Part shown: positions 1 to 7,137 of the stretch, one piece after another | Layout of the letters: every line of letters begins with the position of its first letter | Numbering within the stretch: the stretch's first letter is position 1 | Assembly (NCBI GenBank): GCA_964496975.1 | Contig: CAZCBN010000050.1 | Span: 1-22,120 of the forward strand | DNA: 22,120 bases | Direction of reading: 5' to 3' | Source: CAZCBN01 sp964496975 | GTDB taxonomy: Bacteria; Planctomycetota; Phycisphaerae; Phycisphaerales; UBA1924 | Program-made: the position numbers and the translations under genes | Notes under the pieces: generated by a model | The model's input: the letters and a program-made list of their open reading frames with translations, nothing else | The model's database searches: none | Told to the model about the DNA's origin: nothing

Positions 1-525
1 GCGCTGCCCGCGCTCGATCTTCTGCTCGATCTCGGTGGACTTCAGCTCCACGCCGCGAAGGGCCGCGGTCTCTTCACGCGTGCGGAGCTGCTCCAGGCCG
101 GCGAAGACGGCCTTCACCACGTTGAGCTTGTTCGTGGAGCCGTAGCACTTCGTCAGGCAGTCGGTGATGCCGGCCATCTCGAGGATGGCGCGCACCGTGC
201 CGCCCGCGACGACGCCCGTGCCGGGGCTCGCGGGGATCAGGCGGACCTTGCTGGCCGACGCGGCGCCCTCCACCTCGTGGGGGATGGTCTTGCCGGCGAG
301 CGGCACGCCCGTGAGCTGCCGCCGCGCCGACTTCTGCGCCTTCTCGATCGCGGTCGGCACCTCGGGGCTCTTGGCGTAGCCGTACCCCACCTTGCCGCGA
401 CGGTCCCCCACCACCACCAGCGCGCCGAAGCTGAACCGGCGGCCGCCCTTCACGGTCGTGGAGGTGCGGTAGATGTTGACCGTCTGCGACTCGAGATTCG
501 AACTTTCGTCAAGGATCTCGGCCAT
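1..525 (-). CDS. rpsE: 30S ribosomal protein S5 (3' end outside window)
   Basis: S5 sits on the 30S subunit near the mRNA entry channel and takes part in decoding fidelity. The frame opens with ATG at 525 and stays open for 175 codons to the window edge. The N-terminal RNA-binding domain shows the family motif GGRRFSFGALVVVGD (about residues 27-41), followed by KVGYGYAKSPEVPTAIEKA. The C-terminal domain contains the AGGTVRAILEMAGI stretch and YGSTNKLNVVKA. Known S5 proteins are usually 160-170 residues, so this one already exceeds the common length without a stop and must have a C-terminal extension. It is the last visible gene of the cluster, 171 bases after rplR; rpmD, rplO and secY would be expected next, outside the window. 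Confidence 0.97.
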   Translation of the reverse strand, partial: MAEILDESSNLESQTVNIYRTSTTVKGGRRFSFGALVVVGDRRGKVGYGYAKSPEVPTAIEKAQKSARRQLTGVPLAGKTIPHEVEGAASASKVRLIPASPGTGVVAGGTVRAILEMAGITDCLTKCYGSTNKLNVVKAVFAGLEQLRTREETAALRGVELKSTEIEQKIERGQR

Positions 526-696
526 GCCCTGTGCCTTTGCCGCTTGAGGTTCGCCCCGCGGGCCGACGCCCGCACCGGGAACCGCGTGAACTCATCCGTG
601 CCGCCGGCGACGCGCCGGCCCTGCCCCTGCCCGCTGCTCAAACCTGCTCCCGACCCGATCAGCCGTCAGCGGCCGCCGAAGCGACCGACGCGGACT
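526..696 (-). other. rplR-rpsE spacer with two stem-loops
   Basis: This 171-base spacer holds two perfect hairpins. One is at 558-573 (arms GCGGGC/GCCCGC, four-base loop). The other is at 603-619 (arms GCCGGCG/CGCCGGC, three-base loop). No T-tract follows either, so they are not intrinsic terminators. The first has the same arms as the hairpin at 9995-10010 in the rplC-rplD spacer. No convincing ORF lies here. Confidence 0.6.
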
Positions 697-1059
697 TCAG
701 AACTGAAGACCCGCCTCGCGGGCCCCGTCGGCGAGCGCCTTCACCCGGCCGTGGAAGCGGAAGCCGCCACGGTCGAACACCACCTGGCCGATGCCGGCCG
801 CCTTGGCCCGCTCCGCCAGCTTCGCGCCCACGGTCTTCGCCGCCGTCGCGTTGCCGGTCGAGCCCAGGCCCAGGTCCTTTTCCCGCGTCGACGCGGCGAC
901 GAGCGTGCGGCCCGACAGGTCGTCGATGACCTGCGCGTAGACGTGGCTCAGCGAGCGATAGACGCTCAGACGCGGACGCTCGGGCGTGCCGACCACCCGC
1001 TTGCGGATCCCCGTTCGACGACGCGAACGACGAAGGACTTTCAGAGATTGCTTGTTCAT
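697..1059 (-). CDS. rplR: 50S ribosomal protein L18
   Basis: L18 binds 5S rRNA and helps attach it to the 50S subunit, together with L5. The 120-residue product begins MNKQSLKVLRRSRRRTGIRK and ends with the family signature FDRGGFRFHGRVKALADGAREAGLQF-type segment, with RPRLSVYRSLSHVYAQVIDD in between. The ATG at 1059 was chosen over an upstream in-frame start because residues upstream match nothing in L18, and a GAGGGG Shine-Dalgarno-like sequence lies just before it. Length is normal for the family. It follows rplF by 104 bases and precedes rpsE by 171 bases. Confidence 0.97.
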   Translation of the reverse strand: MNKQSLKVLRRSRRRTGIRKRVVGTPERPRLSVYRSLSHVYAQVIDDLSGRTLVAASTREKDLGLGSTGNATAAKTVGAKLAERAKAAGIGQVVFDRGGFRFHGRVKALADGAREAGLQF

Positions 1060-1163
1060 GGCGAACCCCTCGACGCCGGCCAGAGACGCGGGCCTCCCCG
1101 CACCCCCGTGCCGCAAGACACGCCCCTCCGGCCCAAGGGCCGCGGCGGGACGCGTCCGGCGGA

Positions 1164-1709
1164 TTACTTGCCGAACGCCTTGCCCTCCTTCTTCTTGATG
1201 ACCTCGTTCGCGTACTTCACACCCTTGCCGTTGTAGGGCTCGGGCTTCCGCTTCGACCGCATAAGCGCCGCGAACTGCCCCACGGCCTGCTTGTCGGCGC
1301 TCGTCAGCGTGACGATCGCCTTGTCCACGGCGACCTTGACGTTGTCCGGGATCGTGAGCTCAACCGGATCCGCGAAGCCCAGGCTCATCTTCAGCGTCTT
1401 GCCGGAGACCGAGGCCTGCCAGCCGACGCCGACGATCTCCATCTTCTTCTCGAAGCCCTTGGTCACGCCCTCGATCATGTTGTCGACGAGGGCCCGCGTG
1501 GTGCCCCACGACGCACGGACCTGCTTCTCGCCCGCACGCCGCTCGTCGACCGACACCTGCACCGACGCGCCGTCGACCGCCACGCGGATCTCGGGCCGGT
1601 GATTCAGCGTCAGCGAGCCCTTCGGCCCCTCGACCTTCACGACGCCACCCGCGGCGCTGACCTTCACGCCAGCGGGGATGGGGACGGGTTTCTTTCCGAT
1701 TCGCGACAT
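1164..1709 (-). CDS. rplF: 50S ribosomal protein L6
   Basis: L6 lies near the factor-binding site of the 50S subunit beside the sarcin-ricin loop. The protein is 181 residues, the usual size, starting MSRIGKKPVPIPAGVKV and carrying the two-domain L6 pattern. The C-terminal signature is GQFAALMRSKRKPEPYNGKG followed by KYANEVIKKKEGKAFGK. A longer in-frame reading to 1751 adds 14 residues that are not L6-like, and GAGGA upstream of 1709 supports the shorter start. It sits between rpsH and rplR in normal spc order. Confidence 0.97.
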   Translation of the reverse strand: MSRIGKKPVPIPAGVKVSAAGGVVKVEGPKGSLTLNHRPEIRVAVDGASVQVSVDERRAGEKQVRASWGTTRALVDNMIEGVTKGFEKKMEIVGVGWQASVSGKTLKMSLGFADPVELTIPDNVKVAVDKAIVTLTSADKQAVGQFAALMRSKRKPEPYNGKGVKYANEVIKKKEGKAFGK

Positions 1710-1878
1710 CTGGCCTGTCCTCTTCTTCCGGCGTGCCCGCGGCGCGTTCACCCGGGGATTCCAGCCTGCCAGCCACCTTGTCCATCGGGCCGACGCGTGT
1801 CACGGCTTCCGCCGCCGTCGCCCGAACACGTTCCTTGCCTTCGTCCTCGCCGCGGGCATGGGCCCCGCTGCGACTCAA

Positions 1879-1898
1879 TGCCCGGCGTCGCCCGGGCA
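1879..1898 (-). other. Stem-loop just after the rpsH stop codon
   Basis: A 7-bp perfect stem (arms TGCCCGG/CCGGGCA, six-base loop) begins two bases after the rpsH stop. No run of T follows, so a 3'-end-stabilising or attenuating role is only an inference. The rest of the 191-base rpsH-rplF spacer shows no gene. Confidence 0.55.
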
Positions 1899-1900
1899 GA

Positions 1901-2302
1901 TCAGGTCACGACGCACAGCAACTCGCCGCCGACGCCCGTCTCGCGGGCCTTGCGGTCGCTCATCACGCCGTGGCTCGTCGACACGATCGCGATGCCCAGG
2001 CCCTGCATCGGGGCCGGGATCTTCGCCACGCGGGTGTAGACCCGCCGGCCGGGCTTGCTCTCCCGGGTCAGCGTGTGCAGGATGCGCTCCCCGCGGGGGC
2101 CGTACTTCAGCTTGACGGCGAGCGTCCCGCTCTTGCCGGGCTCCTCGATCACGTCGTAGCCGTTGATGAAGCCCTCGTCCGTCAACGCCTGGGCGATGCC
2201 GCGGCACACCTTGGTGTTGACGCACTGCACCAGCTTCGCCTTGTTGCGCGAGGCGTTGCGGATGCGGGTCAGCATGTCAGAGATGGGGTCGTTGGTCGCC
2301 AT
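1901..2302 (-). CDS. rpsH: 30S ribosomal protein S8
   Basis: S8 is a primary 16S rRNA binding protein of the platform, and in E. coli it is also the spc-operon autoregulator. The 133-residue product opens MATNDPISDMLTRIRNASRN, a clear S8 N-terminus. It ends with the conserved rRNA-binding segment STSHGVMSDRKARETGVGGE (about residues 107-126) followed by LLCVVT. Length matches the family. It lies between rpsN and rplF. Whether S8 represses here by an RNA mimic cannot be judged from the sequence alone. Confidence 0.97.
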   Translation of the reverse strand: MATNDPISDMLTRIRNASRNKAKLVQCVNTKVCRGIAQALTDEGFINGYDVIEEPGKSGTLAVKLKYGPRGERILHTLTRESKPGRRVYTRVAKIPAPMQGLGIAIVSTSHGVMSDRKARETGVGGELLCVVT

Positions 2303-2451
2303 GCTGTGCTGCTCGTCTCATGGGCCGCGGCGAACTCGCCGGGCCGCCATGGAATCCTGTGCCGTCCGATCACCCTGCTCACACCACCGACACGCCGCGG
2401 CCCGGGACCACCCGAGCACCGCGGCGAACGCGCCGCCCGTTCACCACCAGA

Positions 2452-2637
2452 TCACCACGACGCCTTGCGCATCCCGGGGATCTTCCCCTCGAGCGCCAGC
2501 TTGCGGAGCATGATCCGGCTGATCCGGAACTTCCGGTACACGCCCCGCGCACGCCCCGTGAGCTGGCACCGCCGCACAAGCCGCGACGAGTACTTGGGCG
2601 TCCGGCTGCTCTTCGCCATCTGGGCCTTGGTCGTCAT
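2452..2637 (-). CDS. rpsN: 30S ribosomal protein S14, short form without zinc ligands
   Basis: S14 binds the 3' major domain of 16S rRNA in the 30S head. The 61-residue product is exactly the length of the short zinc-binding type and ends with the signature KIPGMRKASW. Aligned by eye with B. subtilis S14, where Cys 24, 27, 40 and 43 bind zinc, only Cys24 remains; the others are Thr27, Ser40 and Met43. It should therefore fold without a zinc ribbon. The start at 2637 fits the family register, with Cys24 in the same position, better than the internal Met7. It lies 63 bases after rplE. The gene is plainly functional-looking, with no frameshift. Confidence 0.95.
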   Translation of the reverse strand: MTTKAQMAKSSRTPKYSSRLVRRCQLTGRARGVYRKFRISRIMLRKLALEGKIPGMRKASW

Positions 2638-2700
2638 CTCAGTGAACCCTCATGCGACGCGTGACGCGCCGCCTCAATCCCTTGAACCCGACGTCCCCGA

Positions 2701-3345
2701 TCACGCCTTCCGACGCCGCTCCTCCGGCTTGCGGAAGGGCCAGCCCATCTCCTCGAGCACGAACCGGCTCAGCTCCGGCGTGGAGTTCCGGAAGGAGAGG
2801 TTGATGTTCATGCCGTGCGTCACCAACGCCTCGGCCATGTTGATCTCGGGGAACACGCCCTGCTCGGTCAGGCCGAACGAGTACCCGCCCTGCGAGTCGA
2901 ACGCCTTCTCGGGAAGGCCCCGGAAGTCCTTGATACGCGGGGTCACCAGGTTGATCACCCGGTCCATGAAGTGCCACATCCGCTCGCGGCGGATGGTCAC
3001 CATCGCCGCCGTCTCGTAGCCCGCGCGGACCTTGAAGTTCGACACGCTCTTCTTCGCCTGCACCATCACTGGCTTCTGCCCGGTGATCTTCGTCAGCGTG
3101 TCGAGCACCTGGTTCTTCATGTTCGCCTGGATCTTCGTGCCGTCCAGGAACCGACCCATGTTCACGTTGATCACGATCTTGTCGAGCCGAGGCTGCGCCA
3201 TCGGGTTCGACACGCCGAACTTCTCCGCGATCTTGGCGCGGATCTGCGTGTCGTACTGCGTCTTCAGGCGCGGGGGGCCGCTGATCTTCAGCGCCTCTTC
3301 CGCGCCGGCCGACCCCTTGCCCTTCTTCGTCGTGTCCTTCGCCAT
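2701..3345 (-). CDS. rplE: 50S ribosomal protein L5 with N-terminal extension
   Basis: L5 binds 5S rRNA and forms the central protuberance bridge to the 30S subunit. The product is 214 residues against roughly 180 in most bacteria. The first 24 or so residues (MAKDTTKKGKGSAGAEEALK and onward) are a lysine/glycine-rich extension, and the canonical part starts near RLKTQYDTQIRAKIAEKFGV. Family segments visible are PRLDKIVINVNMG, the P-site tRNA-contacting loop region VRAGYETAAMVTIRRERMW, and RIKDFRGLPEKAFD. A short basic tail (RKPEERRRKA) ends the protein. It follows rplX by 107 bases. Confidence 0.96.
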   Translation of the reverse strand: MAKDTTKKGKGSAGAEEALKISGPPRLKTQYDTQIRAKIAEKFGVSNPMAQPRLDKIVINVNMGRFLDGTKIQANMKNQVLDTLTKITGQKPVMVQAKKSVSNFKVRAGYETAAMVTIRRERMWHFMDRVINLVTPRIKDFRGLPEKAFDSQGGYSFGLTEQGVFPEINMAEALVTHGMNINLSFRNSTPELSRFVLEEMGWPFRKPEERRRKA

Positions 3346-3452
3346 CGGTCTGCCCTATCGCAACAAAGGTCGGCTGTCCCTACCCGTCGTCTCTCGGTCG
3401 AAAACCCGTCAACCCCGCACCACGTCCCGCGGAGGCACCCTGACGCCGACCG

Positions 3453-3845
3453 TCAGGCCCCCACCGCCCGGCGGCCCTTGGCCCCCGCCGCAGCCTTCGC
3501 GCCCTCGGCCGCGTTCGGCTTCGCCGCGCTGACGGCCCCGAGCTCCTTGCCGCCGCGCGCCGCGACGCGAACCTTCTGCCCGTTCGCACGACGCTCGAAC
3601 CGCACCCGCGTCGGCTTGCCGTCCACGACGGGGCTGACGTTAGAGATGTGCAGCGGCGCCTCCTTGGTGATCACGGCGCCCTGCGGGTTCACCCGGGTCG
3701 GCCGAACATGCTTCGTCACCAGGTTCAGGCCCTTCAGGTAGACGCGATCGTGCTTCACGTCGACCCGCAGGATCTCGCCGATCTGGCCCCGAAGATCGCC
3801 CGACGTCACCATCACCGTGTCGCCACGCTTCACGTGCCGTGCCAT
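3453..3845 (-). CDS. rplX: 50S ribosomal protein L24 with Ala-rich tail
   Basis: L24 is an assembly initiator of the 50S subunit, lying near the peptide exit tunnel. The KOW motif is at the N-terminus (HVKRGDTVMVTSGDLRGQIG, about residues 4-23), and the middle carries NLVTKHVRPT and HISNVSPV, both typical. The core ends near residue 102. The remaining 28 residues are a low-complexity Ala/Lys/Gly tail not found in standard L24. The ATG lies one base after the rplN stop codon, so the two are probably translationally coupled, in contrast with the wide spacers elsewhere in the cluster. Confidence 0.96.
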   Translation of the reverse strand: MARHVKRGDTVMVTSGDLRGQIGEILRVDVKHDRVYLKGLNLVTKHVRPTRVNPQGAVITKEAPLHISNVSPVVDGKPTRVRFERRANGQKVRVAARGGKELGAVSAAKPNAAEGAKAAAGAKGRRAVGA

Positions 3846-3846
3846 G

Positions 3847-4233
3847 TCACACCACCTCCGTCGCGAGCGACACGATCTTCATGTAGTTCTTGTCGCGCAG
3901 CTCGCGGGCCACCGGCCCGAAGATGCGCGTCCCGCGGGGGTTGCCGTCCGCGTTGATCAGCACCACCGCGTTGCTGTCAAACTTCACGTACGACCCGTCC
4001 GCACGCCGCTTGGACTTCTTCGTCCGCACCACGACGGCCTTGGACATGTCGCCCGCCTTCACCTCGGCCCCGGGCAGCGCCTTCTTCACGCTGATCAGCA
4101 CGCGGTCGCCCACGGTCGCCGTCTGACGCTGAAAGCCGCCGCTCCGCGTCGACCCGGCGTACACACGGATCACGTAGGCGATCTTCGCCCCCGAGTTGTC
4201 CGCAACCTCGCACCTGGATTCGGCCTGCAACAT
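3847..4233 (-). CDS. rplN: 50S ribosomal protein L14
   Basis: L14 lies at the subunit interface and forms bridges with 16S rRNA. The product of 128 residues starts MLQAESRCEVADNSGAK and ends with the strongly conserved GTRIFGPVARELRDKNYMKI. Compared with the usual 122-123 residues it has about six extra residues in the beta-loop around AGSTRSGGFQRQTATVGD (residues 26-43), where E. coli has a shorter GGSHRRYAGVGD. It stands first of the spc part of the cluster, 71 bases after rpsQ, and abuts rplX. Confidence 0.97.
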   Translation of the reverse strand: MLQAESRCEVADNSGAKIAYVIRVYAGSTRSGGFQRQTATVGDRVLISVKKALPGAEVKAGDMSKAVVVRTKKSKRRADGSYVKFDSNAVVLINADGNPRGTRIFGPVARELRDKNYMKIVSLATEVV

Positions 4234-4304
4234 GGTTCAACCCCGATCGCTGCCCACCATCCACCGACACGCCCACAAACCCCGCCGCCGCCCCACGCCG
4301 CCGG

Positions 4305-4613
4305 TCAGATCCCCGACGCACGCGTGATCACGCGAACCAGCCGCCAACGCTTCGTCTTGCTGATCGGCCGGCACTGCGCCACCTCGACGGTGTCGCCCGT
4401 GTGGCTCTCGTTGTTCTCGTCGTGCACATGCAGCACCGTCCGCCGGCTGACGTACTTCCCGTACTTCGCGTGCGGGGCGCGGAAGTTGATGATCACCTTC
4501 CGCGTCTTGTCGCGACCGTCCGTCGCGACCACGCCGATGCGGGTGCCCTTCGGCTCGGCCTGGGCCTCGCCGCCGGGGTGAACGCCATGCTGCTGTGCCG
4601 TCGACTCGCTCAT
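4305..4613 (-). CDS. rpsQ: 30S ribosomal protein S17
   Basis: S17 is an early-binding 16S rRNA protein of OB fold. The 102-residue product has a hydrophilic N-terminal extension of about 22 residues (MSESTAQQHGVHPGGEAQAE), then the canonical body GTRIGVVATDGRDKTRKVII, HAKYGKYVSRRTVLHVHDE and GDTVEVAQCRPISKTKRWRL. The ATG at 4613 is preferred: an AAGGA lies 11 bases upstream, while the alternative GTG at 4622 would be only two bases from it. It is the last gene of the S10 half and sits 123 bases after rpmC. Confidence 0.95.
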   Translation of the reverse strand: MSESTAQQHGVHPGGEAQAEPKGTRIGVVATDGRDKTRKVIINFRAPHAKYGKYVSRRTVLHVHDENNESHTGDTVEVAQCRPISKTKRWRLVRVITRASGI

Positions 4614-4736
4614 CGCAGTCACTGTCCTTCAAGTTCCGTCGGGCTCAGGCCGGTCGTCCCCGGTCCGCCCGCGTCCATCATCTCACCGAACCCGACGCCC
4701 ACCCGTTCCAACGCAACCCACCAGCGGTCGTTCAGG

Positions 4737-4946
4737 TCAGCCCTTCACCGCGGCGGCCTTCGCCTGCCGGGCCGTCTGCTCCGTCAGCAGCCTCGCGGCG
4801 TCCTTCCGGAGCTTCGCGAACTGGCTCGTGTCCGCGACCTTCTCCGTCACGGTCTGCACCCGCATGGAGTAGATCTTCTCCCGGGTCTTGGAGAGCTCAA
4901 GACGCAGCTCGTCGTCGTTCATCGCCCTGACTTCGCGGCCCGTCAT
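4737..4946 (-). CDS. rpmC: 50S ribosomal protein L29
   Basis: L29 is a small two-helix protein at the exit-tunnel rim, where it contacts signal recognition particle and trigger factor in known systems. The 69-residue product reads MTGREVRAMNDDELRLELSK, then TREKIYSMRVQ, the usual helix-turn-helix hairpin pattern. It ends in a basic Ala/Lys tail. A longer in-frame reading to 5114 runs through Gly/Arg-rich sequence that overlaps rplP and is rejected. AGGAG lies eight bases before the ATG at 4946, which fixes the start. It lies between rplP and rpsQ, as in other bacteria. Confidence 0.95.
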   Translation of the reverse strand: MTGREVRAMNDDELRLELSKTREKIYSMRVQTVTEKVADTSQFAKLRKDAARLLTEQTARQAKAAAVKG

Positions 4947-5051
4947 CGCTGTCGCTCCTGTCCGCACCAATCCCCACGCACCGCCGGCCCCTCGGCCCGA
5001 GTCTCTCGGCCCCCGCGTCGCACGCGGCCGGCCCCCCACTATCTCCGCCGG

Positions 5052-5082
5052 GCGTCGCACCCCAGCGTCGCACCCCAGCGTC
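5052..5082. repeat. 13-bp tandem repeat at the rplP 3' end
   Basis: The unit GCGTCGCACCCCA occurs twice in a row (5052-5064 and 5065-5077), followed by a five-base partial third copy that runs into the rplP stop codon (5081-5083). Most of the repeat lies in the rpmC-rplP spacer. Confidence 0.8.
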
Positions 5083-5506
5083 ACACCGTCGTGCGGCGCG
5101 TCACGAAGCGGCACCGGAACGGCATCTTCATCGCCACGCGGATGAACGCTTCCTTTGCCCGGCTCTCCGGCACGCCGGCGAGCTCGAACAGTATCGTCCC
5201 GGCCTTCACCCGGGCCGCCCAGTAGTCCACGTCCGCCTTACCGCTGCCCATTCGGGTTTCCAGCGGCTTCTTGGAGATGGGCTTGTCCGGGAAGACGCGG
5301 ATGAACACGCGCCCCTCGCGCTGCAGCACGCGCTGGATCGCGATACGACCGGCCTCGATGCAGTTGCTCTTGAGCCAGCCGCCCTCGAGCGCCTGCAGGC
5401 CGAAGTCGCCGTACGCGACGTAGTTGCCCTTCGTCGCCTTGCGGTCGCGAACGCGCCGGAACTCCTTGCGGTGCTTGACGCGCTTGGGAATCTTGTAGGG
5501 AGGCAT
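5081..5506 (-). CDS. rplP: 50S ribosomal protein L16
   Basis: L16 helps position the tRNA acceptor arm in the A and P sites and joins late in 50S assembly. The 141-residue product begins MPPYKIPKRVKHRKEFRRVR. It carries the L16 core GDFGLQALEGGWLKSNCIEA, then GRIAIQRVLQREGRVFIRVF, the conserved FPDKPISKKPLETRMGSGK loop, and GTILFELAGV. Upstream in-frame sequence to 5623 is not L16-like, and an AGGAAGGG lies about 13 bases before the ATG at 5506. Length is close to the family norm of 136-144. It lies 167 bases after rpsC. Confidence 0.96.
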   Translation of the reverse strand: MPPYKIPKRVKHRKEFRRVRDRKATKGNYVAYGDFGLQALEGGWLKSNCIEAGRIAIQRVLQREGRVFIRVFPDKPISKKPLETRMGSGKADVDYWAARVKAGTILFELAGVPESRAKEAFIRVAMKMPFRCRFVTRRTTV

Positions 5507-5673
5507 GTGCCGACACCAACCCTTCCTGACTTCGCCGGGCCCGCCGCGAGTTCGACCGTGCCCGTCTGCTGCGTGCTTCCCGCGGGCCCAGAGCCGCCCG
5601 CACTTCACCAACACCCGAACCAACCCGTCCGACCCGGCCCGTCCGAGTCAACCCCGGACGCCCCATCGACGGA

Positions 5674-6378
5674 TCACCGACGGCCGCGAGCCCGTGCCCG
5701 GCCGCCCGCCGCGTCGCTCGCGGCCTCGTCTTCCTGGCCCTGCTGGTACAGGCCCTTGTAAATCCACGTCTTCACACCGATCTGGCCGTACGCCGTCGAG
5801 GCCTCGGTAAAGCCGTAGTTGATGTTCGCCTGCAGCGTGCTCAGCGGCAGCGAGCCCAGACGCACGTACATCGACCGGCTCAGCTCCGCACCGCCCAGGC
5901 GACCGGAGATCTGGATCTTGACACCCTTCGCGCCGGCCTGCATCACGCCCTCGGCCCGCATCTTCACCAGGCGCCGGAAGCTCATCCGCTTCGCCAGGCC
6001 CTCGGCGACGCTCTCCGCCACGAGCTGCGCGTCCAGGTCGGGGGCCTTGATCTCGATAATCGAGATCGCGACCTTCCGGCCCGTCATGTACTGCAGCTCC
6101 TCGGTCATCCGCTCCACCTCGGCGCCCTTAGGCCCGATGACCAGGCCCGGACGCGCCGTCCGGACGATGATCTTGAGCTCCTCGCGGGTGCGCTCGATGT
6201 GGAGGTCCGCCACTGCCGCGTTCGGCGGCGTGCGGTTGAGCTTCTTGTCCAGGTAGCCACGGATCTTCTGGTCTTCGACCAGCAGCTCGCCGTACAGGGC
6301 CTTCGGCGCGTACCACCGCGAGCGGTGTGCTTCCGTGATGCCCAGCCTCAGCCCGTATGGATGCGTCTTCTGGCCCAT
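5674..6378 (-). CDS. rpsC: 30S ribosomal protein S3
   Basis: S3 forms part of the mRNA entry tunnel and has mRNA helicase-associated activity together with S4 and S5. The 234-residue product starts MGQKTHPYGLRLGITEAHRS, a diagnostic S3 N-terminus. The KH type II domain carries its GxxG loop as GPKG (residues 82-85). The C-terminal domain shows GVKIQISGRLGGAELSRSM and TAYGQIGVKTWIYKG. A charged Ala/Arg tail ends the protein. The start at 6378 is set by homology; the longer in-frame reading adds 22 unrelated residues. It follows rplV by 71 bases. Confidence 0.97.
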   Translation of the reverse strand: MGQKTHPYGLRLGITEAHRSRWYAPKALYGELLVEDQKIRGYLDKKLNRTPPNAAVADLHIERTREELKIIVRTARPGLVIGPKGAEVERMTEELQYMTGRKVAISIIEIKAPDLDAQLVAESVAEGLAKRMSFRRLVKMRAEGVMQAGAKGVKIQISGRLGGAELSRSMYVRLGSLPLSTLQANINYGFTEASTAYGQIGVKTWIYKGLYQQGQEDEAASDAAGGRARARGRR

Positions 6379-6449
6379 AGGTCTCGCGTCGCTTCCTGTG
6401 CAGACACCCCGCAGGTCCCGGGCGTCGCCGCCCCGGCCGGACAAGGGTC

Positions 6450-7010
6450 TTACTTCTTGGCCTTCCCGCTCCGCTCCTGCAGCGTCACCGTGATGTGGCT
6501 CGTCCGCTTCAGGATCGGGTGCGCACGCCCCCGGTCCTTCGGCTGGAACCGCTTGATGTGCATCCCGCCGTCCACACGGCTTTCGGACACGAACAGCTTC
6601 TCGGGGTCGGCCCCGTTGTCCTCAGCGTCCTGACGCGCCGCCATCAGCGCCTTCTGGATGTTCACCGAGGCCCGCTTGGGGTTGAAGGCGAGCATGTTCA
6701 GCGCCTGCTCGTACCCCTTGCCGCGGATCATGTCCACGACCAGCTTGGCCTTCCGCGGGCTGCCGCGGTGGTTGTTCACCATGCTCGTGAAGCGGGCGAT
6801 CTCTTTCACCTCGCACCCGACCGCGCCGGCCAGGGCGACGATGTCCGCCTTCTTGCACCGCGGATGGTCGCGACCGCCGAGCCAGTTGCGGATCGCCGAC
6901 GCGGCGTGGTCGCCGCTCAGGCCCGTCCGCTCCACCGCCCGCGCCAGATCCTCGACGGTCAGTCCCGCCTCCAGCGCCCGGCTTGCAAGTTCCTGAGGTC
7001 GAAGCTTCAC
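6450..7010 (-). CDS. rplV: Ribosomal protein L22 fused to an N-terminal helix-turn-helix-like domain
   Basis: L22 lines the peptide exit tunnel. The C-terminal part (from about residue 68 of 186) is a full L22: GSPRKAKLVVDMIRGKGYEQ, then KALMAARQDAEDNGAD, and the extended-hairpin segment HIKRFQPKDRGRAHPILKRT with SHITV. Ahead of it lie about 65 extra residues. Their pattern AGLTVEDLARAVERTGL, AASAIRNWLGGRDHP, KKADIVALAGAVGCEVKEI matches the XRE/Cro helix-turn-helix layout (helix 2, recognition helix, Gly-x-x-x-Pro turn, then the final hydrophobic helices). The start is taken as GTG at 7010 because GAGGA sits seven bases upstream. An internal ATG at 6782 has no ribosome site and would cut off the conserved IAR segment. 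A function for the extra domain is unknown; autoregulation is speculation. Confidence 0.93.
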   Translation of the reverse strand: MKLRPQELASRALEAGLTVEDLARAVERTGLSGDHAASAIRNWLGGRDHPRCKKADIVALAGAVGCEVKEIARFTSMVNNHRGSPRKAKLVVDMIRGKGYEQALNMLAFNPKRASVNIQKALMAARQDAEDNGADPEKLFVSESRVDGGMHIKRFQPKDRGRAHPILKRTSHITVTLQERSGKAKK

Positions 7011-7137
7011 GGCCGTTTCCTCGCATCGGGCCCGTCCGGCCCGCTCATGCCCACGCACACCAACCAGACCCGCTCACCCCTGCACCCGCGCCGCCGAACA
7101 CTCCGAGGTTCGACGCCGCGCCCGACCCGGCACCCCG

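Noticed and set aside
277..1236. Long plus-strand open frame opposite rpsE/rplR
   Set aside because: It is antisense to recognised ribosomal genes and its residues are Arg/Pro/His-rich, as expected for a shadow frame in GC-rich DNA.
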